NCBI GenBank assembly: GCA_035646535.1
Contig: DASRPD010000044.1
Span: 1-64,000, forward strand
Length of the DNA: 64,000 nt
Reading direction: 5' to 3'
Origin: DASRPD01 sp035646535
GTDB taxonomy: Bacteria; Actinomycetota; Acidimicrobiia; IMCC26256; JANYLB01
The position numbers and the translations under genes were made by a program. The notes beneath the pieces were generated by a model. That model worked only from the letters and a program-made list of their open reading frames with translations, had not been told where the DNA came from and did not search any database. Position 1 is the first letter of the stretch, and the number at the start of each line of letters is the position of its first letter. Positions 33,753 through 41,335 of this stretch are shown piece after piece.

Positions 33753-35065
33753 AGCATCTCGCCCTCGAAGCTGAGGCCCCGCAACATCCCTTTGGCATCG
33801 AACACGAGCGGAGCGTGGCGGCACACGTCCTCGGCGCTGAAATCGGGATGGTCGACGAGGACGACGACGAGGTCGGCACCGGCCAGCGTGTCCTCGCCGT
33901 ACGGGACGAGCGGGAGATGCCGGTCCAAATCGAGATCTGCCGGGACGTGCGGGTCGCAGGCCGAGACCCGCGCGCCGAGCGCGCTGAGCCGCTCCGCTAC
34001 CGCGATGCTCGGGGACTCGCGCCAGTCGGAGGTGGCGGCCTTGTAGGCGACGCCGAGCAGCAAGATCTTCGTTCCGTTGACCGCGCGGCCGTGCTGGTTG
34101 AGCAACAGCGTGATCCTGCGGACGACGTAGTCGGGCATGTGCTCGTTGACGTCGTTGGCGAGCTCGACAAAGCGAAAGGCGTGGCCCGAGCGGCGCCGGA
34201 CCTGCCACGAGAGATAGGACGGATCGACCGGAAGGCAGTGTCCACCGACTCCGGGCCCGGGCGTGAACCGGAGGTAGCCGAACGGCTTGGTCGACGCGGC
34301 GTCGATCGCGCTCCAGATGTCAACGCCGAGGTCTTCGGCGAACATCGCGAGCTCGTTGACCAGCGCGATGTTGACGTGACGGAAGGTGTTCTCGAGCAAT
34401 TTGACCAGCTCGGCTTCCGCGGTCGATCCCACCGGGACGACCTCGTCGACCAGCTCGCCGTAGAACGTCTCCACGGCCCGGCGCGAGTCGTCGTCGACGC
34501 CCGCGACGACCTTCGGGGTGTTCTCGAACCGCCAGCGCTCGTTACCGGGATCGATCCGCTCGGGCGAATACCCGAGGCTGAAATCCGATCCGGCGCGCAA
34601 TCCGCCCGCCTCCAATCGAGGCCGTACGAGCTCTTCGGTCGTACCCGGGTAGCTCGTGGACTCGAGCACGACCAGCGCGCCCGGGCGGAGCGCTTCGGCC
34701 AGGGTCTCGGCCGCCGCCTCCACGTACGACAGGTCGGGAACGCGATCGCGCAGCGGGGTCGGAACGGAGATCACCGCGACGTCGAACCCGACCAGATCGG
34801 CAGGATCAGCTGTCGGACGGTACCCCTGCTCGGTCGCGGCGAGCACCCGATCGTTCGGTACGTCCTCGACATAGGAGTGGCCCGCAGCCAGCGCCCGAAT
34901 CCGGTCCGGGTCGATGTCGAACCCGACCACCGGGAACCCAACCTCGGTCGCTCGCATCGCGACCGGCAGGCCCACGTATCCCTGCCCGATCACCACGACT
35001 CGAGCGTCGTGGTCGGCGATGCGGCGAAGGAGCTCGACGGACGCGGCCGGCGACGAGGTACTCAT
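33749..35065 (-). CDS. Nucleotide-sugar 6-dehydrogenase (WbpA-like)
   Basis: 438 residues, full length. N-terminal NAD site VVVIGQGYVGLPVAMRA (about 23-39). The central domain has LVVLESTSYPGTTEELV and LGYSPERIDPGN. Catalytic Cys277 lies in GVGGHCLPVDPSYLSW, the form seen in UDP-GlcNAc 6-dehydrogenases (WbpA/CapL) more than in UDP-glucose dehydrogenases. The C-terminal domain (LLLGVAYKAATSDWRESPS) binds the UDP moiety. The product would be a uronic acid donor, giving the glycan carboxyl groups. Same operon as the Tat-exported protein, 7 bases downstream of it. Confidence 0.88.
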   Translation of the reverse strand: MSTSSPAASVELLRRIADHDARVVVIGQGYVGLPVAMRATEVGFPVVGFDIDPDRIRALAAGHSYVEDVPNDRVLAATEQGYRPTADPADLVGFDVAVISVPTPLRDRVPDLSYVEAAAETLAEALRPGALVVLESTSYPGTTEELVRPRLEAGGLRAGSDFSLGYSPERIDPGNERWRFENTPKVVAGVDDDSRRAVETFYGELVDEVVPVGSTAEAELVKLLENTFRHVNIALVNELAMFAEDLGVDIWSAIDAASTKPFGYLRFTPGPGVGGHCLPVDPSYLSWQVRRRSGHAFRFVELANDVNEHMPDYVVRRITLLLNQHGRAVNGTKILLLGVAYKAATSDWRESPSIAVAERLSALGARVSACDPHVPADLDLDRHLPLVPYGEDTLAGADLVVVLVDHPDFSAEDVCRHAPLVFDAKGMLRGLSFEGEML

Positions 35066-35072
35066 AGCCGGG

Positions 35073-36815
35073 CTACGGGCAGCAGAAGATCAGGATGATG
35101 CACTCGTGCTCGTCGAAGTGGCCCGCGTGCGGATAGTCGGGCCGGTTCGGCGTGTCGGTGTCGTTCCGGTCATTCGGCTCGCTCGCGGCGTGGGCGACCG
35201 GACCGGTCGTCGACGTCGTCGAGCTGTCGGGCGGAGCGGTGGAGGTCGGGGTCGACGACGAGGAGCTGGACGACGAGGACGTCGAGCTCGAGGTCGACGA
35301 CGAGGAGCTGGACGACGAGGACGTCGAGCTCGACGTCGACGATGTGGAGCTGGACGACGACGTCGAGGTCGAGCCGGATGGGTCATCCTCGGGGTCGATA
35401 GGAACCACGACCATCTCCGGCGGGACACAGGACCCGGGAGGTGGCGGAGGCAAGGTGAGACCCATGTGAGCCGCGTACCACGAGACGACGAGGTTGAGCG
35501 GAAACTCGAGGTTCCACGGGAACGGCAATGTCTCGTCCGGTCCGCACGCCAGGAGCTCCTCTTCGAGCACCTTCTGCTCCTCGTCGGTGCGCGGCCGATC
35601 GACACCGGGAATCTGACCATTCTCGTCGGGGACCGCCACCGGGGGCTTGCCCACGCGGGGTGTTTCCGGCGTTGCCGCGTCCGGCGAAGTGTCCGGAGTC
35701 GCCGGCAAGGTCGACGAGGTCGACGAGGTCGAGCCGGCCGGCGAGGCCGGAGTTGCCGGCGGCGTGCCGAAGCCAACAGCGCGCCCGGGCCCGGCGGTGC
35801 GCTGCACCCGGCCACTGCCGGGTTCGTCGTCTTCCCACTCATCATCGTCGCGGAAGTCACCCGGGCGGCCCGAGCGGCCGATGTAGCCGCCGTAGCGCTC
35901 GGGGCGCGTCGGAAAGATCAGCCGGCGACCGTGTTGATCGGGATCGCGGGGGTTCGGGTCCGGGTACGCGTCACCGCCAAACTCGTTGCCGTTCTTGTAG
36001 CAGCCGAGGATCAATCGGCAGCGGCGCGCCCACCAGTCCGGAAGGTGAGGTGGGGCGGGCAGCAGGGCCGCCCAGGCGTCACGCCCGGTCTGGGTGATGA
36101 CGGGCTCGTTCTTCGGGTTCTCGAGCTTGATACCGGGGTTCGCGGCAATCCAGTCGAGAATCGGAGGGGGCAACGGATCGGGAAGGTCGGCGCCGATCCG
36201 GGAGCCGAACTGCGAATCGTCCGGACGGTCGGGTACTGATCGATCGGAGCGGATCTTCGCGTCGGGACTCGTGACCACACTCGACTCGGAGATGCCCGCG
36301 GTCGGGACAACAGGGGCGTCGGTGAAGCCGACGGAACGGCCGGGACCGGCTTGGCCGTGCGGCTGCTCGTAGGTGTACGACGTCGCCGCGCGCCCGCTTC
36401 CGGATGAGGTGGACCGGGTCGCGCCCGAATCCGAGCGAGTCAGGGTCTGGGTGCGGCTGGGCTCATACGACCCGTTCGCCTGCCCACCGGCGACCGCGCC
36501 GCTCTGCCACGGCGGATGCCCGCGCCCATCCCAGGGCTTCGGCCAGCCGTTCCCGACCGGCTCGGGTTTCCAGCTCGGTGGGAACCCGGACCTCTCTTCG
36601 GGGAACATGGGCCAGCTGCGGTTCTTGCGGTTGATGCAGACGATGTAGAAGTGCGTGCACGGGCGCTCCGTGCCATCGCTCGCACCGGTCGCGTAGGCCT
36701 TCGTCGTACGGATGACGGGAGCGGCCCAGGCGACCCCGGCCGCGGCCGCGCCGCGTACGAGCACCTGTCGACGCGAGAGACCCTTCCCTCGCCGGACCTG
36801 CGCCCTCTCCGGCAT
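35073..36815 (-). CDS. Tat-exported Ser/Thr-rich protein, unknown
   Basis: 580 residues from the ATG at 36815. A twin-arginine signal (LSRRQVLVRGAAAAGVAWA, residues 13-31) leads the protein. The mature part is Pro/Gly-rich with no family I recognise. The phrase GPGRxVGF appears twice (QAGPGRSVGF and TAGPGRAVGF). Cysteines are scattered: CTHFYIVC near the N terminus, CRLILGC in the middle, CIILIFCCP as the last residues. A Ser/Thr tract of about 60 residues lies before the end, like a wall-spanning or glycosylated stalk. Probably surface-displayed and possibly linked to the glycan. Confidence 0.65.
   Translation of the reverse strand: MPERAQVRRGKGLSRRQVLVRGAAAAGVAWAAPVIRTTKAYATGASDGTERPCTHFYIVCINRKNRSWPMFPEERSGFPPSWKPEPVGNGWPKPWDGRGHPPWQSGAVAGGQANGSYEPSRTQTLTRSDSGATRSTSSGSGRAATSYTYEQPHGQAGPGRSVGFTDAPVVPTAGISESSVVTSPDAKIRSDRSVPDRPDDSQFGSRIGADLPDPLPPPILDWIAANPGIKLENPKNEPVITQTGRDAWAALLPAPPHLPDWWARRCRLILGCYKNGNEFGGDAYPDPNPRDPDQHGRRLIFPTRPERYGGYIGRSGRPGDFRDDDEWEDDEPGSGRVQRTAGPGRAVGFGTPPATPASPAGSTSSTSSTLPATPDTSPDAATPETPRVGKPPVAVPDENGQIPGVDRPRTDEEQKVLEEELLACGPDETLPFPWNLEFPLNLVVSWYAAHMGLTLPPPPPGSCVPPEMVVVPIDPEDDPSGSTSTSSSSSTSSTSSSTSSSSSSSSSTSSSTSSSSSSSSSTPTSTAPPDSSTTSTTGPVAHAASEPNDRNDTDTPNRPDYPHAGHFDEHECIILIFCCP
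35254..35337 (-). repeat. 42-base tandem repeat encoding Ser/Thr tract
   Basis: Two 42-base units (35254-35295 and 35296-35337) in the 3' part of the Tat-exported gene, followed by partial units. On the coding strand they give repeated runs of serine with occasional threonine, 14 residues per unit. Copy number is likely variable between strains, as is common for such stalk-like tracts. Confidence 0.75.
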
Positions 36816-37142
36816 GGCTCTTCGAACGCCTCCCTGGCTCGAACCCGCTGCGTCGATCATCGTCAGCCCCGGCCCCGGCCGCGACCGCGGGACGGCTCCG
36901 GAACGGATCCGAAACGGCGGATGCCTGACCTGCCAAGGTATCACGCTCCGTGGCTGACGAACACCGCGATTCGCCCCTTCAGGCATCCCAGATCGGCTAG
37001 CTTCCGTTGGCGTAGCCGGCCGATGGCCGGCCGGGCTGGACTTTGGCCGGCCAAGGCCCTCCAGGTCGTCACCCGGGACACGCCGACCCGGGGCTGGGGC
37101 GCCGGTTCGGGCTGGTCAGGCGCATCCACGACGGGGGGCCCG
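36816..37142. promoter_or_regulatory. Divergent control region before Rrf2-like regulator
   Basis: 327 bases between the Tat-exported gene and the Rrf2-like gene, without a supported gene. Two candidate operator sets are visible. One is a perfect 10-bp inverted repeat, GGATGCCTGA at 36919-36928 and TCAGGCATCC at 36979-36988, 50 bases apart. The other is two copies of the palindrome GGCCGGCC at 37025-37032 and 37045-37052, spaced 20 bases centre to centre, about 90 bases before the regulator start. No clear -10/-35 pair stands out. Confidence 0.45.
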
Positions 37143-37601
37143 GTGCGAATCTCCGCGAAAGCCGACTACGCCGTACGAGCCGCCGCCGAGCTCGCCACCT
37201 CCGCCGAAGGCCGACCGGTCACCGGCGAGACGTTGGCTCAGCGTCAGGACATACCGCTCAAGTTCCTCGAGAACATCTTGACCGCGATGCGCACCGCCGG
37301 CATCGTGCAGACCCGTCGCGGTGCCGAGGGTGGCTATCTCCTCGCCCGCCGGGCCGACGACGTCACCGTCGCCGACGTGATCCGAGCGGTGGACGGCCCC
37401 CTGGCTGCGGTGCGCGGCGAGCCGCCGGAGGGTCTCACCTATCCCGGCCCGGCCGAACACCTCGTCGAAGTCTGGATCGCCGTCCGCGCCAGCCTGCGCA
37501 CCGTGCTCGAGCGGGTCACGATCGCCGACCTCGCCGCCGGCCGTCTCCCGACGGCCGTTCGTGAGCTGGCCGCCGAGCCCGAGGCCTGGCACCGTCGATG
37601 A
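37143..37601 (+). CDS. Rrf2-family regulator without Fe-S cysteines
   Basis: 152 residues from the GTG at 37143. The N-terminal winged helix is typical: ISAKADYAVRAAAELA, LAQRQDIPLKFLENILTAM, IVQTRRGAEGGYLLAR and VTVADVIRAVDGPLA. The protein contains no cysteine at all, so it cannot bind an Fe-S cluster as IscR or NsrR do. This matches the CymR type, which controls cysteine and sulfur genes through protein or metabolite contacts. It lies directly upstream of cysQ and cysDN, the obvious candidate targets. Confidence 0.85.
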   Translation: MRISAKADYAVRAAAELATSAEGRPVTGETLAQRQDIPLKFLENILTAMRTAGIVQTRRGAEGGYLLARRADDVTVADVIRAVDGPLAAVRGEPPEGLTYPGPAEHLVEVWIAVRASLRTVLERVTIADLAAGRLPTAVRELAAEPEAWHRR

Positions 37602-37671
37602 TCACCCCCTCACCGCACCCGGCCGGAGCGACCCACCCGACGGGCGCGCCCCTTCCGCGAGAAGACGCTCC

Positions 37672-38460
37672 GTGACGTCTCGTCCCGACCCGCACCGCCG
37701 CGAAGACCGCGACGACCTCGACGGCGACCACCAGCTCGCGGCTCAGATCGCTCACGCCGCCGGCGAGCTGCTCCTCAGCCTCCGAGAGCGCATCGACGAC
37801 CCCGCCCGGCTGCGCGCTGCGGGCGACCGGGAGTCGAACGAGCTCATCCTCGACCGGCTCCGGGCCGCCCGACCCGACGATGCGATCCTCTCCGAGGAAG
37901 CCCCCGACGACGGCCGGCGCTCGAGCGCGGACCGAGTCTGGGTCGTCGACCCGCTCGACGGCACTCGGGAGTTCGGCGAAGCCGGCCGCACCGACTGGGC
38001 CGTCCACGTCGCACTGGCGATCGGAGGGCGCGCCGTCGCAGGTGCGGTGGCGCTCCCGGCGCGCGATCTCGTCCTGAGCTCTCGACCGGCACCGGCCGTG
38101 CCGCCGGCGAAACCGGGCAAGGTACGGCTCCTGGTGAGCCGGAGTCGCCCGCCCGCGCTCGCCTCCCGCCTGGCTGAGATCATCGACGGCGAGCTGGTGC
38201 CGATGGGATCGGCGGGCGCGAAGGCGATGGCGGTGGTGCTCGGAGAAGGCGACGTCTACGCGCACAGTGGCGGCCAGTACCAGTGGGACTCGGCCGCGCC
38301 CGTGGCGGTCGCCGCGGCCGCGGGCTTGCACACGAGCCGCCTCGACGGGTCGCCGCTGTACTACGGCGGCGGCGATGCCTGGCTCCCCGACCTGCTCGTC
38401 TGCCGACCGGAGCTCGCTGAAACCGTGCAGTCCGCGCTCGTGCGGGCGCAGTCCGACTGA
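37672..38460 (+). CDS. cysQ: 3'(2'),5'-bisphosphate nucleotidase (CysQ)
   Basis: 262 residues from the GTG at 37672, preceded by GAGAAG. Inositol-monophosphatase fold: SEEAPDDG and WVVDPLDGTREF carry the metal-binding acidic residues (DPLDGT motif), and QYQWDSAAPVAVAAAAGL holds the second aspartate. The GSAGAKAMAVVLGEGDVYAH segment is typical of actinobacterial CysQ. It hydrolyses PAP, the by-product of sulfotransferases, or PAPS, and so relieves product inhibition. It sits between the regulator and cysD in the sulfur-activation run. Confidence 0.88.
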   Translation: MTSRPDPHRREDRDDLDGDHQLAAQIAHAAGELLLSLRERIDDPARLRAAGDRESNELILDRLRAARPDDAILSEEAPDDGRRSSADRVWVVDPLDGTREFGEAGRTDWAVHVALAIGGRAVAGAVALPARDLVLSSRPAPAVPPAKPGKVRLLVSRSRPPALASRLAEIIDGELVPMGSAGAKAMAVVLGEGDVYAHSGGQYQWDSAAPVAVAAAAGLHTSRLDGSPLYYGGGDAWLPDLLVCRPELAETVQSALVRAQSD

Positions 38461-38523
38461 CCACGCGGCGTTGTTACACTCGCCTGTTCCCGTCACCGAA
38501 GGCGGTTGGGGGAACAACAGGAC
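38461..38523 (+). promoter_or_regulatory. cysD leader with inverted repeat
   Basis: 63 bases between cysQ and cysD. TGTTCCC (38485-38491) and GGGAACA (38510-38516) form a perfect 7-bp inverted repeat with an 18-base spacer just before the start codon. TACACT at 38475-38480 may be a -10 element, giving a very short leader. The repeat could be an operator for the upstream regulator or a hairpin hiding the start; it is too short for a known riboswitch. Confidence 0.4.
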
Positions 38524-39432
38524 ATGACCGACACGACGATTTCCCACCTCGACGCGCTCGAGGCCGAGTCCATCCACGTGATGCGCGAGGTCGTGGCCGA
38601 GCTCGAGCGACCCGCGCTCCTGTTCTCCGGCGGCAAGGACAGCGCGGTGATGCTGCGGCTCGCCGAGAAAGCCTTCTGGCCGGCACGCCTTCCGTTCCCG
38701 CTCATGCACATCGACACCGGGCACAACTTCGCCGAGGTGATCGACTTTCGTGACCGCACCGTCGAGCAACTGGGTGTGCCCCTGATGGTGGCGTCGGTCC
38801 AGGCCGCCATCGACGCCGGTCGCGTCGTGGAGGAAACCGGCCCCAAGGCCACCCGGAATCGCCTCCAGACCGTCACGCTGCTCGACGGGATCGAGGAGCA
38901 CGGCTTCAATGCCGTCTTCGGCGGGGGACGCCGTGACGAGGACAAGGCTCGTGCCAAGGAGCGGGTGTTCTCGTTCCGTGACGACTTCGGGCAGTGGGAC
39001 CCGAAGAACCAGCGACCGGAGCTGTGGGACCTCTACAACGGCCGCCACCACAGCGGTGAGCACATCCGCGTGTTCCCGATCTCGAACTGGACCGAGCTCG
39101 ACGTGTGGCAATACATCGCGCGCGAGGGCATCGAGCTGCCGACGATCTACTACGCACATCATCGGGAGGTATTCCGCCGCGACGCGATGCTCCTCGCGGT
39201 CACGCCGTTCGTGACCGTGCTCGCCGACGAAGAGGTCGAGGAGATGCTGGTTCGGTTCCGCACGGTCGGTGACGCGACCTGCACCGGCGCGGTGGAGTCG
39301 GCCGCGGCGACGCCGGAAGAGGTCATCACCGAGGTCGCGGCGTCCCGCATCACCGAGCGCGGCGAGACTCGAGCCGACGACAGGTTCAGTGAGGCGGCCA
39401 TGGAAGACCGCAAGAAGGAGGGCTACTTCTGA
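38524..39432 (+). CDS. cysD: Sulfate adenylyltransferase subunit 2 (CysD)
   Basis: 302 residues, normal length. Starts with HLDALEAESIHVMREVVAE. The PP-loop FSGGKDSAVMLRLAEKAF binds ATP, and FGGGRRDEDKARAKER is the conserved basic loop. NWTELDVWQYIAREGIELP and the C-terminal FRTVGDATCTGAVES are family hallmarks. With CysN it makes APS from sulfate and ATP. I prefer the ATG at 38524 over an in-frame TTG 18 bases upstream. Its stop shares one base with the cysN start (TGATG). Confidence 0.96.
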   Translation: MTDTTISHLDALEAESIHVMREVVAELERPALLFSGGKDSAVMLRLAEKAFWPARLPFPLMHIDTGHNFAEVIDFRDRTVEQLGVPLMVASVQAAIDAGRVVEETGPKATRNRLQTVTLLDGIEEHGFNAVFGGGRRDEDKARAKERVFSFRDDFGQWDPKNQRPELWDLYNGRHHSGEHIRVFPISNWTELDVWQYIAREGIELPTIYYAHHREVFRRDAMLLAVTPFVTVLADEEVEEMLVRFRTVGDATCTGAVESAAATPEEVITEVAASRITERGETRADDRFSEAAMEDRKKEGYF

Positions 39433-40685
39433 TGGAGCTCCTCCGTTTCGCCACCGCCGGCTCGGTCGATGACGGCAAGAGCACGCTCATCGGTCGCCTG
39501 CTGCTCGACAGCAAGCAGATCTTCGAGGACCAACTCGAGGCGGTCGAGCGCACGAGCCGCGAGAAAGGCTTCGATTACACCAACCTCGCCCTCCTCACCG
39601 ACGGCTTGCGCGCCGAACGTGAGCAAGGCATCACCATCGACGTCGCGTACCGGTACTTCTCGACCCCACACCGGAAGTTCATCATCGCGGACACTCCGGG
39701 GCATGTGCAGTACACGCGCAACATGGTCACCGGCGCGTCCACCGCCGACCTCGCGCTGATCCTCGTCGACGCCCGCAAGGGAGTGCTCGAGCAGTCACGC
39801 CGACACGCGGTCATCGCGTCGTTGCTCTCGGTGAAACACCTCGTGCTGTGCGTCAACAAGATGGACCTCGTCGACTACGACCAGGACACGTTCGAGATGA
39901 TCTCGGCCGAGTTCACCGAGTGGGCCGCGAAGCTGGACATCCGCGACCTGAGCTTCATCCCTCTCTCGGCGCTACACGGCGACAACGTGACCCAGCACTC
40001 GCCGAACACCCCTTGGTACAACGGGCCGACCCTTCTCCATCACCTCGAGCACCTCTACATCGGCTCGGACCGCAATCTCATCGACGCGCGCTTCCCCGTG
40101 CAGTGGGTCGTGCGGCCGATGTCGACGGAATGGCACGACTACCGCGGCTATGCCGGTCAGGTCGCCGGCGGGATCTTCAGGCCCGGTGACGAGGTCCTGG
40201 TCCTGCCCTCCGGACTCACGACCACGATCGAGGGCATCGATCTGTACGGAGCATCGGTCCACGAGGCGATGCCGCCGATGTCGGTCACCATCCGGCTGTC
40301 CGACGACCTCGACGTCAGTCGTGGCGCAATGCTTTGCCGCCCCAACAACGCGCCGAGCGTCACCCAAGAGCTCGACGCGATGGTCTGCTGGTTCAGCGAC
40401 CGCCCGCTCCAAGCGCGCGCGAAGTACATGATCAAGCACACGACGCGCACCGCTCGGGCGCTCGTCCGAGATCTGCACTACCGCCTGGACGTGAACACGC
40501 TGCACCGTGACGAGACCGCCGGCTCGCTCGACATGAACGAGCTGGGTCGAGTTTCACTACGCGTGACCACGCCGCTGTTCGTCGACCAGTACCGCCGCAA
40601 CCGCACGACCGGGAGCTTCATCCTCGTCGACGAGGCCACCAACGAGACGGTCGGCGCCGGAATGGTGCTGGGCACCGACGGATAA
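39432..40685 (+). CDS. cysN: Sulfate adenylyltransferase subunit 1, GTPase (CysN)
   Basis: 417 residues. G-domain motifs are GSVDDGKSTLIGRLL (G1), EREQGITIDVAYRYF (G2), IADTPGHVQYTRNM (G3) and CVNKMDLVDY (G4), followed by EF-Tu-like beta-barrel domains. It stops after the barrels, so it is a stand-alone CysN with no fused APS kinase (CysC); none lies elsewhere in the window. Its GTPase drives APS formation by CysD. It is coupled to cysD upstream and to an exported protein downstream by single-base stop-start overlaps (TAATG). Confidence 0.96.
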   Translation: MELLRFATAGSVDDGKSTLIGRLLLDSKQIFEDQLEAVERTSREKGFDYTNLALLTDGLRAEREQGITIDVAYRYFSTPHRKFIIADTPGHVQYTRNMVTGASTADLALILVDARKGVLEQSRRHAVIASLLSVKHLVLCVNKMDLVDYDQDTFEMISAEFTEWAAKLDIRDLSFIPLSALHGDNVTQHSPNTPWYNGPTLLHHLEHLYIGSDRNLIDARFPVQWVVRPMSTEWHDYRGYAGQVAGGIFRPGDEVLVLPSGLTTTIEGIDLYGASVHEAMPPMSVTIRLSDDLDVSRGAMLCRPNNAPSVTQELDAMVCWFSDRPLQARAKYMIKHTTRTARALVRDLHYRLDVNTLHRDETAGSLDMNELGRVSLRVTTPLFVDQYRRNRTTGSFILVDEATNETVGAGMVLGTDG

Positions 40686-41335
40686 TGCGATCGCCGCGGC
40701 GCGCGTTCCGACACCTGCTGCGTCGCATCGATGCCCATGTCGGCCGCCGACGGCGTGTCCAGATCACGCGCGTCGTCGCCATCGTGGCCGTTACGCTGGC
40801 CATCGTGGGCGACGTCATGTTCCTCGTCGTCGCGGCCCGTGGCGGTGGACACGGCACCGACGTCGCCCAGGCCTCGACGGCGGCGGTCGTAGGGACGTCT
40901 GCAGCCGGGTCGACCGGTCCGACGGCGACGGCGCCCGTCACTCCCGAGAGCCAACCACCGGCGACCGAACCGCCCACCGCCGAGCCGACCCAACAGCAAC
41001 TCCAGGCGTACGAACGACTCGTCGAGGCGGCCGAGAGCTCAGCCTCCGCCCTGGCGCCGGCCGGCGGCTCGGCATCGATCGTGAGCGACCCCGCCGCGTG
41101 TTTCTGGGAGCCGTCGGCGGGCGGGACCCTGCACGCCGCGGGCACCGTCACGAACCCCGGGTCTGACGAGGACTCGTGGCTCGTCGACGTCACCTGGAAC
41201 GAAGACGGCGATCTCTTCGACTCCGAGAGCGACTTCGTCGACACGGGCGGCGGCCAGACCAAGCCCTGGGCGATCGCGCTGGCCGACATCGAGGCGCCTG
41301 CCGGCGCGCTGACATGTTCGGTCGAGCTGTTCTGA
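40685..41335 (+). CDS. Membrane-anchored exported protein, unknown
   Basis: 216 residues. A basic N terminus is followed by one hydrophobic segment (VVAIVAVTLAIVGDVMFLVV, about 29-48), then a Thr/Pro-rich linker and a beta-rich domain of about 100 residues (GTLHAAGTVTNPGSDEDSWLVD, FxDTGGGQTKPW) ending in a Cys. The outside domain resembles small FxLYD-like beta-sandwich folds; that is a guess. Its start overlaps the cysN stop by one base, so it is translated with the sulfate-activation enzymes. Confidence 0.65.
   Translation: MRSPRRAFRHLLRRIDAHVGRRRRVQITRVVAIVAVTLAIVGDVMFLVVAARGGGHGTDVAQASTAAVVGTSAAGSTGPTATAPVTPESQPPATEPPTAEPTQQQLQAYERLVEAAESSASALAPAGGSASIVSDPAACFWEPSAGGTLHAAGTVTNPGSDEDSWLVDVTWNEDGDLFDSESDFVDTGGGQTKPWAIALADIEAPAGALTCSVELF

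Noticed and set aside
38461..38523. Sulfur-responsive riboswitch before cysD
   Set aside because: Only 63 bases separate the genes and only one simple inverted repeat is present; there is no room for a SAM-type aptamer.
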